64,000 nucleotides of DNA from RGIG5612 sp017511185 (GCA_017511185.1 JAFWLF010000064.1:57187-121186); one strand, 5' to 3'; shown: positions 16,600-25,687, counted from the stretch's first letter. Made by a program: numbers and translations. The notes: a model not told the origin generated them from the sequence alone.

Positions 16600-16814
16600 G
16601 GTCAATACTCCTTTAGTCATACTTATGCTTTACTTATGGTAATTATTATAAACCAAAAGTACAAGAGTAAAAAACAAAGAAGAGGCTCCGCACATTGTGT
16701 TTCCCTGTCTCCTGTGATAGAGTAACACTCGACTTATATCTTATGACATCTCCGTTTTTTTATTTAATATGAAACAAAGCAACCCCTCTTAAGAATTCGT
16801 ATAAGGAGACAGAA

Positions 16815-17774
16815 ATGAGCAAAAAGATCACACTTATTGGTGGCGGCGTTCTGGGAGTACAGATTGGTCTTATGTGCGCCTACACCGGACATGACACAAC
16901 GTTTTGGCTGAGAAGCGAAGGCTCCATTGGACGCACGCAGCCGAAAATCGACCTTTATTCAGAATGGATGCTTTCCGATCTGGAAGCTGCTAAACAGCTG
17001 ATCGGCAATCCTATGGGAAAATTCCTTTACGCTAAGGGTCTTATTAAGGACTGGGATGGTATATCAGCAGAAGCCATTGATGGTCTTATCGCACAGGCAA
17101 AAGAAAATTTTGCAAAACTCATCCATATCGAACTGGATATGGCAAAGGCGGTAGAAAATGCTGACTTTGTCATCGAGGCCATGGCAGAAGATCCTGCCCA
17201 GAAGATTGACATCTACAAACAACTGAAGGATCTCCTTTCAGAGAAGACGATCCTTCTGACCAATTCATCGACACTGCTTCCGAGCATGTTTGCTGAGTAC
17301 ACCGGAAGACCGGAGAAGTATTGTGCGCTGCACTTTGCAAATACGATCTGGAAAAACAATACCGGTGAGGTCATGGGACATCCTGGAACAGATCCGGAAG
17401 TTTTCAAAAAGACAGTGGAACTGGCAGTCGAGATCAATATGATCCCGCTGGAGCTCCACAAAGAGCAGCCAGGCTATATTTTGAATTCCATGCTGGTGCC
17501 TTTCCTCAGCGCCGCACAGGGTCTGTGGGCAAGAGGTGTGGCTGATCCGGCAACCATCGACCTGACCTGGGAGCTTGCAACCGGTGCGCCAAAAGGACCG
17601 TTCAAGATCCTTGATATCGTTGGACTTGAAACAGCCTATAACATCAACCTTATGAAGCCGGAAACCAAGGTGGAAGGCTCTGACTCCTGGATGATCTCAA
17701 AACTCCTTAAGGAGAAGATTGATAAAGGAGAAACAGGCGTGAACGCCGGCAAAGGCTTTTACGATTACAAATAA
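16815..17774 (+). CDS. 3-hydroxyacyl-CoA dehydrogenase
   Basis: This 319-residue NAD(P)-dependent enzyme of the Hbd type has the Rossmann loop LIGGGVLGVQIGLMCA at the N-terminus, FVIEAMAEDPAQKIDIYKQL and NSSTLLPSMF. It also has LHFANTIWKNNTGEVMGHPG (the catalytic His region, HFxNP in typical members, here HFANT) and GYILNSMLVPFLSAAQ. The change from NP to NT near the catalytic His and the extra 35 residues compared with a typical clostridial Hbd suggest an unusual substrate. AAGGAGA precedes the ATG. It reduces or oxidises 3-hydroxyacyl-type compounds. Confidence 0.8.
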   Translation: MSKKITLIGGGVLGVQIGLMCAYTGHDTTFWLRSEGSIGRTQPKIDLYSEWMLSDLEAAKQLIGNPMGKFLYAKGLIKDWDGISAEAIDGLIAQAKENFAKLIHIELDMAKAVENADFVIEAMAEDPAQKIDIYKQLKDLLSEKTILLTNSSTLLPSMFAEYTGRPEKYCALHFANTIWKNNTGEVMGHPGTDPEVFKKTVELAVEINMIPLELHKEQPGYILNSMLVPFLSAAQGLWARGVADPATIDLTWELATGAPKGPFKILDIVGLETAYNINLMKPETKVEGSDSWMISKLLKEKIDKGETGVNAGKGFYDYK

Positions 17775-17800
17775 GTAATGCTGCGAACAAACAGCGCGAT

Positions 17801-17829
17801 AAAAGGACATCCTTTTGGATGTCCTTTTT
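17801..17829. terminator. Intrinsic terminator
   Basis: AAAAGGACATCC pairs with GGATGTCCTTTTT around TTTT. It lies between convergent genes and has the same stem core as the terminator at 8061-8093. Confidence 0.7.
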
Positions 17830-17859
17830 GTATAAAAAGCGAAAGGGTTCAGTCCGTTT

Positions 17860-18846
17860 CTAGAGAAGGGAATCTGTTCCCATCAGCTCGTGAATCAGAT
17901 CCAGGTTTTCTTTGATCGGAATGGCATAGCACATGCCTTCTACAGACGCATCTGTGATCTTAGCTTCACTGATGCCAACAATTTCACCCTTTGCGTTCAG
18001 CATACATCCGCCGGAGTTCCCTGCGTTGATCGCAGCGTCTGTCTGCAGCAGGCTCATCGTTTTATTATCTGTGGTGACCTCACGGCCGGTTGCACTGATG
18101 ATGCCGGTGATCGCGCTTTGGCCGTAACCTAATGCATTGCCGATGATCACGATGCCATCGCCGACTTCTACATCATCCTCGCACAACTTTGCGACGGCAA
18201 TGTTCTGTCTGGTCTCCTCCGTAATATCGTCCAGAGGAACGGCGACGATGGCGATATCTTTATCTTCTGCTTTGGATTTAATATAACCGTCTACGGATGC
18301 GTTATCGTTAAAAGTAACGTAGAGAGAGGAGCAGCCTTCTACCACGTGATAGCTGGTCAGGATCAGCAGTTCTTTGTCGTTATATCCAACAATGGTGCCG
18401 GAGCCGATGCCGCTTTCCACTTCTTCTGTCTTTTCTTCCGGCTTGTATCCCTGCCCGCGTCCCATGATGTATCTGAGAATGTCTTCCATGCCATAGTTTG
18501 TAACAAGAGCACGGGATGTGATTGAGACAACGGATGGCATTGCTGCTTTGACGATGTCTGATACATCCGTCAGCAAAATGGCACTGTCAGAAACAGATGC
18601 AGATACCGGCTGGCTGGATGCAGCAACGATCGGAGTGCTATTGGAAGCAGTGGATTTATGAATGGCGACAAGACTGAGCGTGCAGCTTAAAAGGACCGCG
18701 ACAGAAAGCGCGCAGATCCCCAGCGTCCGCAGCGGGTGTCTTTTCTTTTTTCTGCTTTGTGTTTTTCTTTCGGAATTTTGTGGTTGGTTTTCCTGGTGAA
18801 AATTGTAATCGTTAAAATTGTTATCATTAAAATTGTAATCGTTCAT
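17860..18846 (-). CDS. Membrane-anchored HtrA-like serine protease without PDZ domain
   Basis: This 328-residue protein starts at the ATG 18846, with GAGAGG upstream. An Asn/Phe-rich N-terminus (NFNDNNFNDYNF) and basic stretch precede one membrane helix (LGICALSVAVLLSCTLSLVA), so the protease domain lies outside the cell. The triad can be placed at LTSYHVVEG (His), EDKDIAIVAV (Asp) and NAGNSGGCML (Ser). The protein ends just after the trypsin-like domain, where DegP/HtrA proteins usually carry a PDZ domain. It probably degrades or senses misfolded exported proteins. The 53-bp array lies upstream of its start. Confidence 0.85.
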   Translation of the reverse strand: MNDYNFNDNNFNDYNFHQENQPQNSERKTQSRKKKRHPLRTLGICALSVAVLLSCTLSLVAIHKSTASNSTPIVAASSQPVSASVSDSAILLTDVSDIVKAAMPSVVSITSRALVTNYGMEDILRYIMGRGQGYKPEEKTEEVESGIGSGTIVGYNDKELLILTSYHVVEGCSSLYVTFNDNASVDGYIKSKAEDKDIAIVAVPLDDITEETRQNIAVAKLCEDDVEVGDGIVIIGNALGYGQSAITGIISATGREVTTDNKTMSLLQTDAAINAGNSGGCMLNAKGEIVGISEAKITDASVEGMCYAIPIKENLDLIHELMGTDSLL

Positions 18847-18980
18847 TTTGTAACCTCTCAGAATATTATTGTTAATTACATTATCTTCCGAAAAGTTAAA
18901 CAAACCTTAAAGATTCTGTGGAGTTTTTGTGAAAAAATGCTTTTACAGCGGAAAGGCTACGGCTTTTTCAGAGGTTGTTT

Positions 18981-19388
18981 GGTCCATGGAGAGAAAAAGA
19001 GCAGGTGGACCAAACAGTTTTCTGTGGAAGTTTGGTCCATGGAGAGAAAAAGGGCGGGTGGACCAAATGGTTTTCAGAGGGAGTATGGTCCACGGAGAGA
19101 AAAAGTGCGGGTGGACCAAATAGTTTTCTGTGGAAGTTTGGTCCAGGGAGAGGAAAAATGCGGGTGGACCAAATAATAATCAGAGGGAGCATGGTCCATG
19201 GGGAGGAAAAAGGCGGGTGGACCAAATTGTTTTCAGAGGGAGCATGGTCCATGGAGAGAAAAAGAGCGGGTGGACCAAATCGTGATCAGAGGGAGCATGG
19301 TCCATGGAGAGAAAAAGAGCAGGTGGACCAAAAAGTTTTCAGAGGAGGCATGGTCCATGGAGAAAAGAGGATAAATGGACCAAACCTG
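18981..19388. repeat. Eight-unit 53-bp array of inverted-repeat units
   Basis: Units begin at 18981, 19034, 19087, 19140, 19193, 19246, 19299 and 19352, exactly 53 bases apart. Every unit has GGTCCA then, 19 bases later (18 in the last unit), TGGACC; these arms are unchanged in all eight units while the loop and tail vary. Usually the arms extend to TTTGGTCCA/TGGACCAAA. Tails come in two versions, one ending TGTGGAAGTTT (units 1 and 3) and one ending AGAGGGAGCAT (most others). The last unit is degenerate. Because 53 is not a multiple of three and the units lack stops, several frames are open across the array; none looks coding. Confidence 0.9.
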
Positions 19389-19399
19389 CGCTATAAAGA

Positions 19400-19430
19400 T
19401 TGAGTCGGGCCCTTAGAAATATGCTATAAT
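19400..19430 (+). promoter_or_regulatory. Possible promoter of the flavorubredoxin operon
   Basis: TATAAT at 19425-19430 is a good -10 box. The best -35 is TTGAGT (19400-19405) with a long 19-base spacer. It lies after the 53-bp array, so the array would be upstream of, not inside, this operon's message. Confidence 0.4.
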
Positions 19431-19516
19431 CGTTTCAGCTAATGGATACGTGAAAAGGGTTTTTAACTCGATACGCAAAAAGGCATTTACAGCACAACGG
19501 AAAGTGAGGGACTAAA

Positions 19517-20905
19517 GTGAGAAAGCATGTAAAAGGAAACGTGAGCTGGGTTGGATATATTGACTGGGAATTGGAAAGCTTCCACGGCGATGATTATTCC
19601 ATCATGAATGGCTCCAGCCAGAACGCATATTTGATCGAAGAGGAAAAGACGGTGCTGATCGATACAGTATGGACGCCGCACCGCTTTGATTTTGTTGAAA
19701 ACCTGAAGAAAGAGATCGACCTGAAGAAGATTGATTTTATTGTGGCTAATCATGGAGAATGCGATCACTCCGGTTCCCTGACGGCACTCATGGATGAGAT
19801 CCCGGATACGCCTATCTACTGCACAGCAAATGCAGTCAAGAGTATAGAAGGACAGTACGGCAAACGCGGCTGGAACTTTAAAACGGTAAAGACTGGTGAC
19901 AGCGTAGAGATTGGGAATGGCAAGAAACTGGTTTTCGTTGAGATGAGCATGCTGCATTGGCCGGATTCTATGGCAACTTATATGACAGGGGACAATATCC
20001 TGTTCTCCAACGATGCTTTCGGCCAGCACTTTGCAGTAGAAGAACTGTTTAACGATAAGGCAGATCAATGCCTGCTGTATAAAGAAGCCATCAAGTATTT
20101 TACAAACATCCTGAATCCGTTCGCTTCTATTGTGACGAAAAAGCTGGCGGAGATCGCCAGCCTTAACCTGACGTTTGACATCATCGCCCCGTCGCACGGT
20201 GCGATCTGGCGTGATAACTCGCTGCAGATCGTGGAGAAATATGCAGAGTGGGCAGATGCTTATCAGGAAGATCAGGTGACGATCGCATACGATACCATGT
20301 GGGAAGGCACCGCAAAGATCGCACACAGAATCGCAGAAGAGGTGCATCGTCAGAGCCCTGATACCGTTGTGAAGGTGTTCAACATTGCCAAAGCAGATAA
20401 AAACGAGATCATGACGGAGATATTCAAATCCAGAGCGATTGCTGTGGGTTCTCCGACGGTCAGCAACAGCATCCTTTCCAGCGTAGCAGGATGGATGGAG
20501 TTCTTAAAACAGCTGAAGTTCAAGAACAAAAAGGCGGCAGCGTTTGGCTGCTATGGATGGAGCGGGGAATCCGTCAAGATCCTTCAGGAGCAGCTGAGAG
20601 GCGCAGGCTTTGAAGTGATCGAAGAAAACATCCGCTCCCAGTGGAATCCGGAGGAAGATGATCTGGCAGGCATTCCTGCATTGGTGACTGCTCTGATCGG
20701 AAGGGCAGAAGCAGAAGCAGCAGAAGAGAGTGCATCGGAAAGCACAGCAGCCAAATATCAGTGTGGCCCGTGCGGATATATCTATGATCCGGCAGAGGGA
20801 GATCCGGACAGCGGCATCGCTCCGGGAACCCCGTTTGAAGATCTGCCGGATGATTGGTGCTGCCCGGTATGCGGTGTGAGCAAGGATATGTTTGAGAAAA
20901 TGTAA
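19517..20905 (+). CDS. Flavodiiron protein fused to rubredoxin (flavorubredoxin)
   Basis: This 462-residue protein has three parts. Residues 1-250 are a beta-lactamase-like diiron domain with ligands H79, E81, D83 and H84 in ANHGECDHSG, followed by a His in MLHWPDS, an Asp in FSNDAFGQH and a His in PSHGAIW. Residues about 255-395 are a flavodoxin domain (TIAYDTMWEGTAKIAHRIAE). After an Ala/Glu linker comes a rubredoxin with CGPC and CPVC. Such enzymes reduce O2 or NO with electrons from NADH via rubredoxin. The start is GTG with GTGAGGG upstream. It heads an operon with oxygen-sensitive dehydratase genes, so it may protect them from oxygen. Confidence 0.9.
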   Translation: MRKHVKGNVSWVGYIDWELESFHGDDYSIMNGSSQNAYLIEEEKTVLIDTVWTPHRFDFVENLKKEIDLKKIDFIVANHGECDHSGSLTALMDEIPDTPIYCTANAVKSIEGQYGKRGWNFKTVKTGDSVEIGNGKKLVFVEMSMLHWPDSMATYMTGDNILFSNDAFGQHFAVEELFNDKADQCLLYKEAIKYFTNILNPFASIVTKKLAEIASLNLTFDIIAPSHGAIWRDNSLQIVEKYAEWADAYQEDQVTIAYDTMWEGTAKIAHRIAEEVHRQSPDTVVKVFNIAKADKNEIMTEIFKSRAIAVGSPTVSNSILSSVAGWMEFLKQLKFKNKKAAAFGCYGWSGESVKILQEQLRGAGFEVIEENIRSQWNPEEDDLAGIPALVTALIGRAEAEAAEESASESTAAKYQCGPCGYIYDPAEGDPDSGIAPGTPFEDLPDDWCCPVCGVSKDMFEKM

Positions 20906-20935
20906 AACGATCAGGTATCGTTAAGGAGAGGTATC

Positions 20936-22105
20936 ATGGCTATCAGACAATGCGCGCTTAGCTGCGCGGCATTTGCACAACTGAAGCACATCTATGAGAA
21001 CAGGGAGGAGATCCCTGCCAAGCTGCGTGCCGAAGGAGTCAAAGTCATCGGCAAGATGGGGTGCGATGTGCCGGATGAGCTGATCATCGCGGGCGGGATG
21101 CTGCCCGTGCAGATCTACGCAGACCTTGCAAAAGAGTTAAAGGAGACGGACGTTTATCTGGAATATGCGTTTGACCCTATGGTCCGGGCGCAGTTTGAGA
21201 AGATTGTTGACGGAACATACGCCAACCAGATCGATGCCCTGGCGATATCCAACAGCACGGACGTGATCATCCGCATTTATCTGTATCTGCGCGAGCTGCA
21301 CAGGGTCGAGCCGGAAAAGAAAGTACCGGAAGTGGAGTTTATCGACTGGCTTTTTACCCGCAAACCGATGCATCAGAAGCGCAATGATCTGATCATCAAT
21401 ATCTTCTGGGGAGCCGTCGAGCGATGGGCAGGACGTCAGGTCACCGGAGATCAGGTTTTTGAAGCCTCCAAACTCTGCAATGCAAATAAGGAGGCGCTGC
21501 GCCGGATGCAGGCGCTCAGGTGCGAGGGAAGGATCAGCGGCTGTGAAGCGCTGGTGATCATCGGCGCCGGCTTTTTTATGGAGAAAGCAAAGCACACGGA
21601 GCTGGTCAATGCTGTAGCAGATGCGGCCAAAGAGTGGCCGGTGATCGATGCACCTAAGGTATTCTTTACCGGCAGCAACCAGGAGGATACAAGCCTTTAT
21701 CAGAAAATCGAAGACGCAGGCCTATTAGTCGTTGGCGAAGATCACGACTGGGGCGCGCGAGTTTTTGACAGAGATGTGAACCTTGAACTATCACCGGCCA
21801 GCGGACTGGTGGACTGCTATATGCTGCGGGAGTTTTCCAGCAAGAAAGCGTTTGTCAGCCAGAGGGTCGATGCTCTGAACCGCGAGGTCAAAGCGGCAGG
21901 AGCGGACGGAGTCATTTTCTATACCAACCAGTATGAAGAGGCTGCCAGCTGGGATTATCCAAGCCAGAAGGAAAGCCTGGAGGCTGCAGGCAAAAAGACG
22001 TTAGGACTCTTTAAGATGCTGTGGACGTGCGATAAAAATGAAGGTCTGGCAGAGGCGTTTGCCAGCCTTGCAGCAGACATGAAGGGAGGGCGGATGAATG
22101 GCTGA
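20936..22105 (+). CDS. 2-hydroxyacyl-CoA dehydratase family subunit A
   Basis: This 389-residue protein belongs to the HgdB/FldB/BcrC superfamily. The typical early motif is GKMGCDVPDELIIAGGMLPVQ, where the cysteine would bind a 4Fe-4S cluster; further Cys lie in GRISGCEAL and at CYMLREFSS. Family enzymes dehydrate 2-hydroxyacyl-CoA, or reduce aromatic acyl-CoA, by one-electron chemistry driven by a separate ATPase activator. No activator gene lies nearby. It starts 30 bases after the flavorubredoxin stop with AAGGAGAGG, and overlaps the next gene, its likely partner. Confidence 0.75.
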   Translation: MAIRQCALSCAAFAQLKHIYENREEIPAKLRAEGVKVIGKMGCDVPDELIIAGGMLPVQIYADLAKELKETDVYLEYAFDPMVRAQFEKIVDGTYANQIDALAISNSTDVIIRIYLYLRELHRVEPEKKVPEVEFIDWLFTRKPMHQKRNDLIINIFWGAVERWAGRQVTGDQVFEASKLCNANKEALRRMQALRCEGRISGCEALVIIGAGFFMEKAKHTELVNAVADAAKEWPVIDAPKVFFTGSNQEDTSLYQKIEDAGLLVVGEDHDWGARVFDRDVNLELSPASGLVDCYMLREFSSKKAFVSQRVDALNREVKAAGADGVIFYTNQYEEAASWDYPSQKESLEAAGKKTLGLFKMLWTCDKNEGLAEAFASLAADMKGGRMNG

Positions 22106-23462
22106 AGAAAAAAGACCTGAGAAAAAGCCGGAAGGCAGCCGGTCATCGGCAGTCAAAAAACTGCAGGCGACAGCCGAAGCCTCCGCCTATCAGAAGGCCT
22201 GGTTTGCAGACCTGAAAAAAAGAGTAGAAGCCGGAGAGGATTTTGCATACCTGAACGCCGACGTTCCGCTGGAGGTCCTCCGCGCGATGGACATCCCATT
22301 TGTTGTGAATCAGTGGTGGGCAGCCATCTGCGGAGCTAAGCGCATGACCAGAAAGTACTTTGGGCTTCTGCGCGATGCAGGATACAGAGATGATCTATGC
22401 TCTTACTGCGCAACCGCGTTTGCAGAAAGCTTAGATCCCGATGATCATAAGATCGATCCGGAGACCGGCAAGGAACTTGGCCCGTGGGGCGGACTGCCGA
22501 CACCGACCATCGCGATCACCCGGCTGACTTGTGACTGCCAGAGTAAGATATTTGAACTCTTTGCCAAACAGCATGGCGCTGATTTCTATGTGATAGAAAA
22601 TACCGTAGCCCGCAAGGCCCCGCTGAACTGGTTTGAGTTGGATGAGGACCGCTGGGAAGAACTATACGATGCAGACAGGCTGGATGCCGCAGTGGAAGAG
22701 CTGAAAGAACTGATCCAATTTCTGGAGCAGAAGACCGGCAAGAAGTTCGATATGGATAAGTTCATCGAAGTCATGAACCTGATCAACGAGCAGGAGGGCT
22801 GGTATAAAAAGCTGCGTGATCTTATCGCTGAATGTCATCCGGTGCCGGTTACCGTAGTTGATACCATCAATGCCGTTATGCAGGCGCAGTGGCAGCGGGG
22901 CACCAGATGGGCAGCCGATCATGCAAAGCGGCTTTATGAGGAAGTGAAAGCACTCGTCGATAAAGGCGAGGCAGCCGTGCCAAATGAGAAGTACCGGCTG
23001 ATGTGGCTGGGACGCGGCATCTGGGCAGACTTTGCTTTCTATCAGAGATTCGAACAGAAATACGGAGCGGTATTTATCTGGACGATGTATCTGGCCATGG
23101 GTGCAGACGCCTACATAAGAAACCACATCGAAGAGGATCCGCTGCGAGCATTGGCTGCAAGATACATCGGCATGGAGGACTTTCTTCACATGCCGCCATG
23201 GAACTCGCAGTGGTATATCCAGCAGGCAAAGCAGAATGACATTGACGGCGTTGTTTATATGGTGCCGGAAAACTGCATGCAGGCTGTAGAGGGGAGCTAC
23301 TTCATCAAGAAGGCCCTGGAAGATCAGGGCTATCCGGTGCTGATCTTTAAGGCGGACCCGGTGGATGAGAGAAAGTGGAACGCCGAGACCATGGGCGGCC
23401 TGGTAGATGAGTTTATAGAGACGAGAGTCATACCAAATAAAGATAGAAAAGGAGAGAGATGA
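22098..23462 (+). CDS. 2-hydroxyacyl-CoA dehydratase family subunit B
   Basis: This 454-residue partner overlaps the previous gene by 8 bases, with AAGGGAGGG upstream of its ATG. It has the family pattern DIPFVVNQWWAAICGAKRMT, then DLCSYCATAFAESLD, where cysteines are likely cluster ligands, and VYMVPENCMQAVEG near the C-terminus. It is longer than subunit A because of a lysine/alanine-rich N-terminal extension (residues 1-50) and a mid-protein helical insert. The pair likely forms the heterodimer carrying the iron-sulfur clusters. Its substrate cannot be read from sequence; lactoyl-, aryllactoyl- or benzoyl-type esters are all possible. Confidence 0.75.
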   Translation: MAEEKRPEKKPEGSRSSAVKKLQATAEASAYQKAWFADLKKRVEAGEDFAYLNADVPLEVLRAMDIPFVVNQWWAAICGAKRMTRKYFGLLRDAGYRDDLCSYCATAFAESLDPDDHKIDPETGKELGPWGGLPTPTIAITRLTCDCQSKIFELFAKQHGADFYVIENTVARKAPLNWFELDEDRWEELYDADRLDAAVEELKELIQFLEQKTGKKFDMDKFIEVMNLINEQEGWYKKLRDLIAECHPVPVTVVDTINAVMQAQWQRGTRWAADHAKRLYEEVKALVDKGEAAVPNEKYRLMWLGRGIWADFAFYQRFEQKYGAVFIWTMYLAMGADAYIRNHIEEDPLRALAARYIGMEDFLHMPPWNSQWYIQQAKQNDIDGVVYMVPENCMQAVEGSYFIKKALEDQGYPVLIFKADPVDERKWNAETMGGLVDEFIETRVIPNKDRKGER

Positions 23463-23464
23463 TT

Positions 23465-24682
23465 ATGGGACACGGACCGTTAAGCGGATACAGGATCCTG
23501 GACATGACACAGTTTGAGGCAGGCACCGTCTGCACCGAGATTCTTGCATGGCTCGGAGCAGAAGTCATTAAGGTGGAGCGGCCGGTGACCGGCGAGCAGG
23601 GCAGATATTCCCAGGCAGAGCCGGGCATTGACAGCTATGGTTTCCTTGTTGTGAATATGAACAAGAAGTCCGTCACCTGCAATGCCAAGACCCCGGAGGG
23701 TCTGCAGCTGATGAAGGATCTGCTTAAGAAATGCGATGTTTTTGTAGAGAACATGGGACCTGGCGCGGTTGACAGACTGGGACTCAGCTATGAGGCATGC
23801 AAAGCGGAAAACCCTGACATCATCTACGCATCCCTGAAAGGGTTTGCAAAGGACGGCCCATATGCAGACTATCCGGCATTTGATCCGATCGCCACCCATA
23901 CCGGCGTTATGGTATCTGTTACGGGTCTTCCGGATCAGCCAATCAAGTCGGGCATTTCTGTTGCCGATTCCGGCACCGGAACGATGCTGGCGCTTTCCAT
24001 CATCGCCGCTCTTCTGCAGAAGGAGCGCGAAGGCATCGGACAGAGAGTCGATATTGCAATGCAGGATTTCATGATCGGTCTGTCCCGTGCCCAGTGGGAG
24101 CCGTATTTGGCAAACGGCCATCCGAACCGCCGTGTGGGCAATGGCATGCCGCTGGAAGATGTGGCCCCTTCCAACACTTATCCATGCAAGCCGTTTGGAC
24201 CAAACGATTATGTTCATATTTACGCTTCCCGCCATCCGGGCAGCAAGCAGTGGGATATCCTTTGCGATGTCATTGGCCGTCCGGATCTGAAACAGGACGT
24301 ATGTCCGGAGATGTCTACGCCAAGGAAACGTTTTGAGAATGTGGAGATGTGTGACAGCGCGATCGCTGCTTGGTGTGCGCAGCATACCAAACACGAGGCT
24401 ATGGATATCATGTGCAAAGCAGGCGTGCCGGCAGGAGCCATCTTAGACTGCGATGATATCACAAATGATCCGCAGTACTATGAGCGCGGCATGATGGTTG
24501 AGGTTGACCATCCGGAACGCGGCAAAGTGAAGCTCCCGGGATTTGCTCCGAAACTTTCTGCTAATGAAATCGAATATCTTCCAAGCCCTGCACTCGGCGG
24601 AGCGAACGAAGAAGTTTACTGCGGACTGTTAGGAAAAACAGCAGAGGAGCTGGCAGAACTGAAGGCAAAGAAGGCTATTTGA
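23465..24682 (+). CDS. Family III CoA-transferase (CaiB/BaiF type)
   Basis: This 405-residue enzyme transfers CoA between acids. Family motifs include YRILDMTQFEAGTVCTEILA at the N-terminus, GAEVIKVERPVTGEQGRY (binding CoA), NKKSVTCNAKTPEG, and FVENMGPGAVDRLGL. GFAKDGPYADYPAFD follows, with the catalytic Asp expected in this region. An ATG at 23459 overlaps the upstream stop, but the ATG at 23465 has better spacing from GGAGAG. It would load the acid onto CoA for the dehydratase and recover CoA from the product. It is the last gene of the operon. Confidence 0.85.
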   Translation: MGHGPLSGYRILDMTQFEAGTVCTEILAWLGAEVIKVERPVTGEQGRYSQAEPGIDSYGFLVVNMNKKSVTCNAKTPEGLQLMKDLLKKCDVFVENMGPGAVDRLGLSYEACKAENPDIIYASLKGFAKDGPYADYPAFDPIATHTGVMVSVTGLPDQPIKSGISVADSGTGTMLALSIIAALLQKEREGIGQRVDIAMQDFMIGLSRAQWEPYLANGHPNRRVGNGMPLEDVAPSNTYPCKPFGPNDYVHIYASRHPGSKQWDILCDVIGRPDLKQDVCPEMSTPRKRFENVEMCDSAIAAWCAQHTKHEAMDIMCKAGVPAGAILDCDDITNDPQYYERGMMVEVDHPERGKVKLPGFAPKLSANEIEYLPSPALGGANEEVYCGLLGKTAEELAELKAKKAI

Positions 24683-24687
24683 TATTA

Positions 24688-25461
24688 TTATGCATGATCA
24701 AGCCCGGCTTTTTTGGCCTGGCTGTGCTGCTGATTTCGTGGTATTTGGTACAGCTTACCATCTTTGATCAGCTTGGCCCCGGTCTGATGATAAGAAAAAG
24801 AAACGCCGTTTTCTATACATTGATCATGCAGATCTAAAACCCAGTTATAATCACAGGCCCTGGCATCGGGACCTGATTCACCACCAACGCTGACGGAATC
24901 GATGTTTTTGATGTACGGCAATAAATTGACGGCGGAAAGCATCGGTTCCACCATCACAGCGTATTCTTTCAGAGGAAGATTTAAATAGATTGGCAGTCTT
25001 TTATCCGCCATCGTCTGGTTTTCACAGGTGACGGCGATCGTTACATGTTCCCACCCTTGGCCCCAGTCAGAGGGCAGAAGATCTTTTACCCGTTCCGGTC
25101 TTTTTGTGATCATAAAGAAATGGCAGTCAGAACGGATCCGCATCATGTTCCAGGCATCCGGCCGCCATTCATCCGCATCCGGATGAAAAAAATCAGAAGA
25201 GAAACAGGTATAGAAATAAGAGCCGGATGGAATCTTGTAAAGACCATCCCGCGTTTTCCGAATGGGCAGATTGAAGTTTTGCGTTTTCTTTACTATAGAT
25301 GAATCTCTGCCGACGGATGCGTCTCTGCGGTAGACATAGCAATGTGCACAGCCGGGACTGACTTTGCTGCAGCCATGCCAGAGATTCCACATGGTTGATA
25401 GTGGCTTCCGGGCGTCTTTATCCTGAAAAAAAGATAGTTGCTCGTTGATCTGAGGACTCAT
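24688..25461 (-). CDS. DUF5131 (phage Gp37/Gp68-like) protein
   Basis: This 257-residue protein has a radical-SAM-like cysteine set C31, C38 and C41 in GCSKVSPGCAHCYVYR, then YFYTCFSSDFFHPDADEW, FFMITKRPERV and VSVGGESGPDARACDYNWV. These are the marks of the DUF5131 family found in phages and bacteria. The cysteines suggest an iron-sulfur cluster, but the reaction is unknown. It is read towards the CoA-transferase gene with only 5 bases between stops and no clear terminator. No phage genes surround it. Confidence 0.8.
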   Translation of the reverse strand: MSPQINEQLSFFQDKDARKPLSTMWNLWHGCSKVSPGCAHCYVYRRDASVGRDSSIVKKTQNFNLPIRKTRDGLYKIPSGSYFYTCFSSDFFHPDADEWRPDAWNMMRIRSDCHFFMITKRPERVKDLLPSDWGQGWEHVTIAVTCENQTMADKRLPIYLNLPLKEYAVMVEPMLSAVNLLPYIKNIDSVSVGGESGPDARACDYNWVLDLHDQCIENGVSFSYHQTGAKLIKDGKLYQIPRNQQHSQAKKAGLDHA

Positions 25462-25548
25462 GAATTCAGACTTCCTACGTAAACTTTGTTACAGATACAA
25501 GCAAATAATAGCACAGTGATGGGTCGTCATGCAAAACGTATATACATC

Positions 25549-25576
25549 TTGAAAAAAACAATTCATACGTTATAAT
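25549..25576 (+). promoter_or_regulatory. Strong predicted promoter of structured leader
   Basis: TTGAAA (25549-25554) and TATAAT (25571-25576) have a 16-base spacer. Transcription would start near 25583, about 195 bases before the peptidase start codon. Confidence 0.65.
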
Positions 25577-25687
25577 GGTTAGTGAAAGCTAACCGAACAC
25601 GGCAGGCCAGGTTTTGTATACCTAGTTTATTATTTGAGATACTGGTTAGCTAAGGATAACTAACAATACGAAACCAGTTCTTTTTTG
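25577..25687 (+). promoter_or_regulatory. Attenuator-like leader with terminator hairpin
   Basis: GGTTAG (25577-25582) can pair with CTAACC (25589-25594). ACTGGTT (25641-25647) pairs with AACCAGT (25672-25678), followed by TCTTTTTT, an intrinsic terminator. The GGTTAG inside the terminator's left arm (25643-25648) can instead pair with CTAACC at 25589, which would break the terminator. This layout of alternative pairs is that of an attenuator or riboswitch. A stand-alone small RNA ending at about 25687 is also possible. The first arm may lie partly before the transcript start. Confidence 0.5.

Noticed and set aside
18981..19388. CRISPR array
   Set aside because: The variable parts are only substitutions in a common sequence, not unrelated spacers, and no cas gene lies in the window.
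18736..19403. Proteins of 94-146 residues across the 53-bp array
   Set aside because: They exist only because the units lack stops in several frames on both strands; a 53-base period shifts frame each unit, so no frame has a repeated peptide.
19517..24682. Bile-acid (bai) operon
   Set aside because: A CaiB/BaiF-type CoA-transferase and SDRs occur in bai operons, but baiCD, baiH, baiE and baiI are not seen; the dehydratase subunits point elsewhere.
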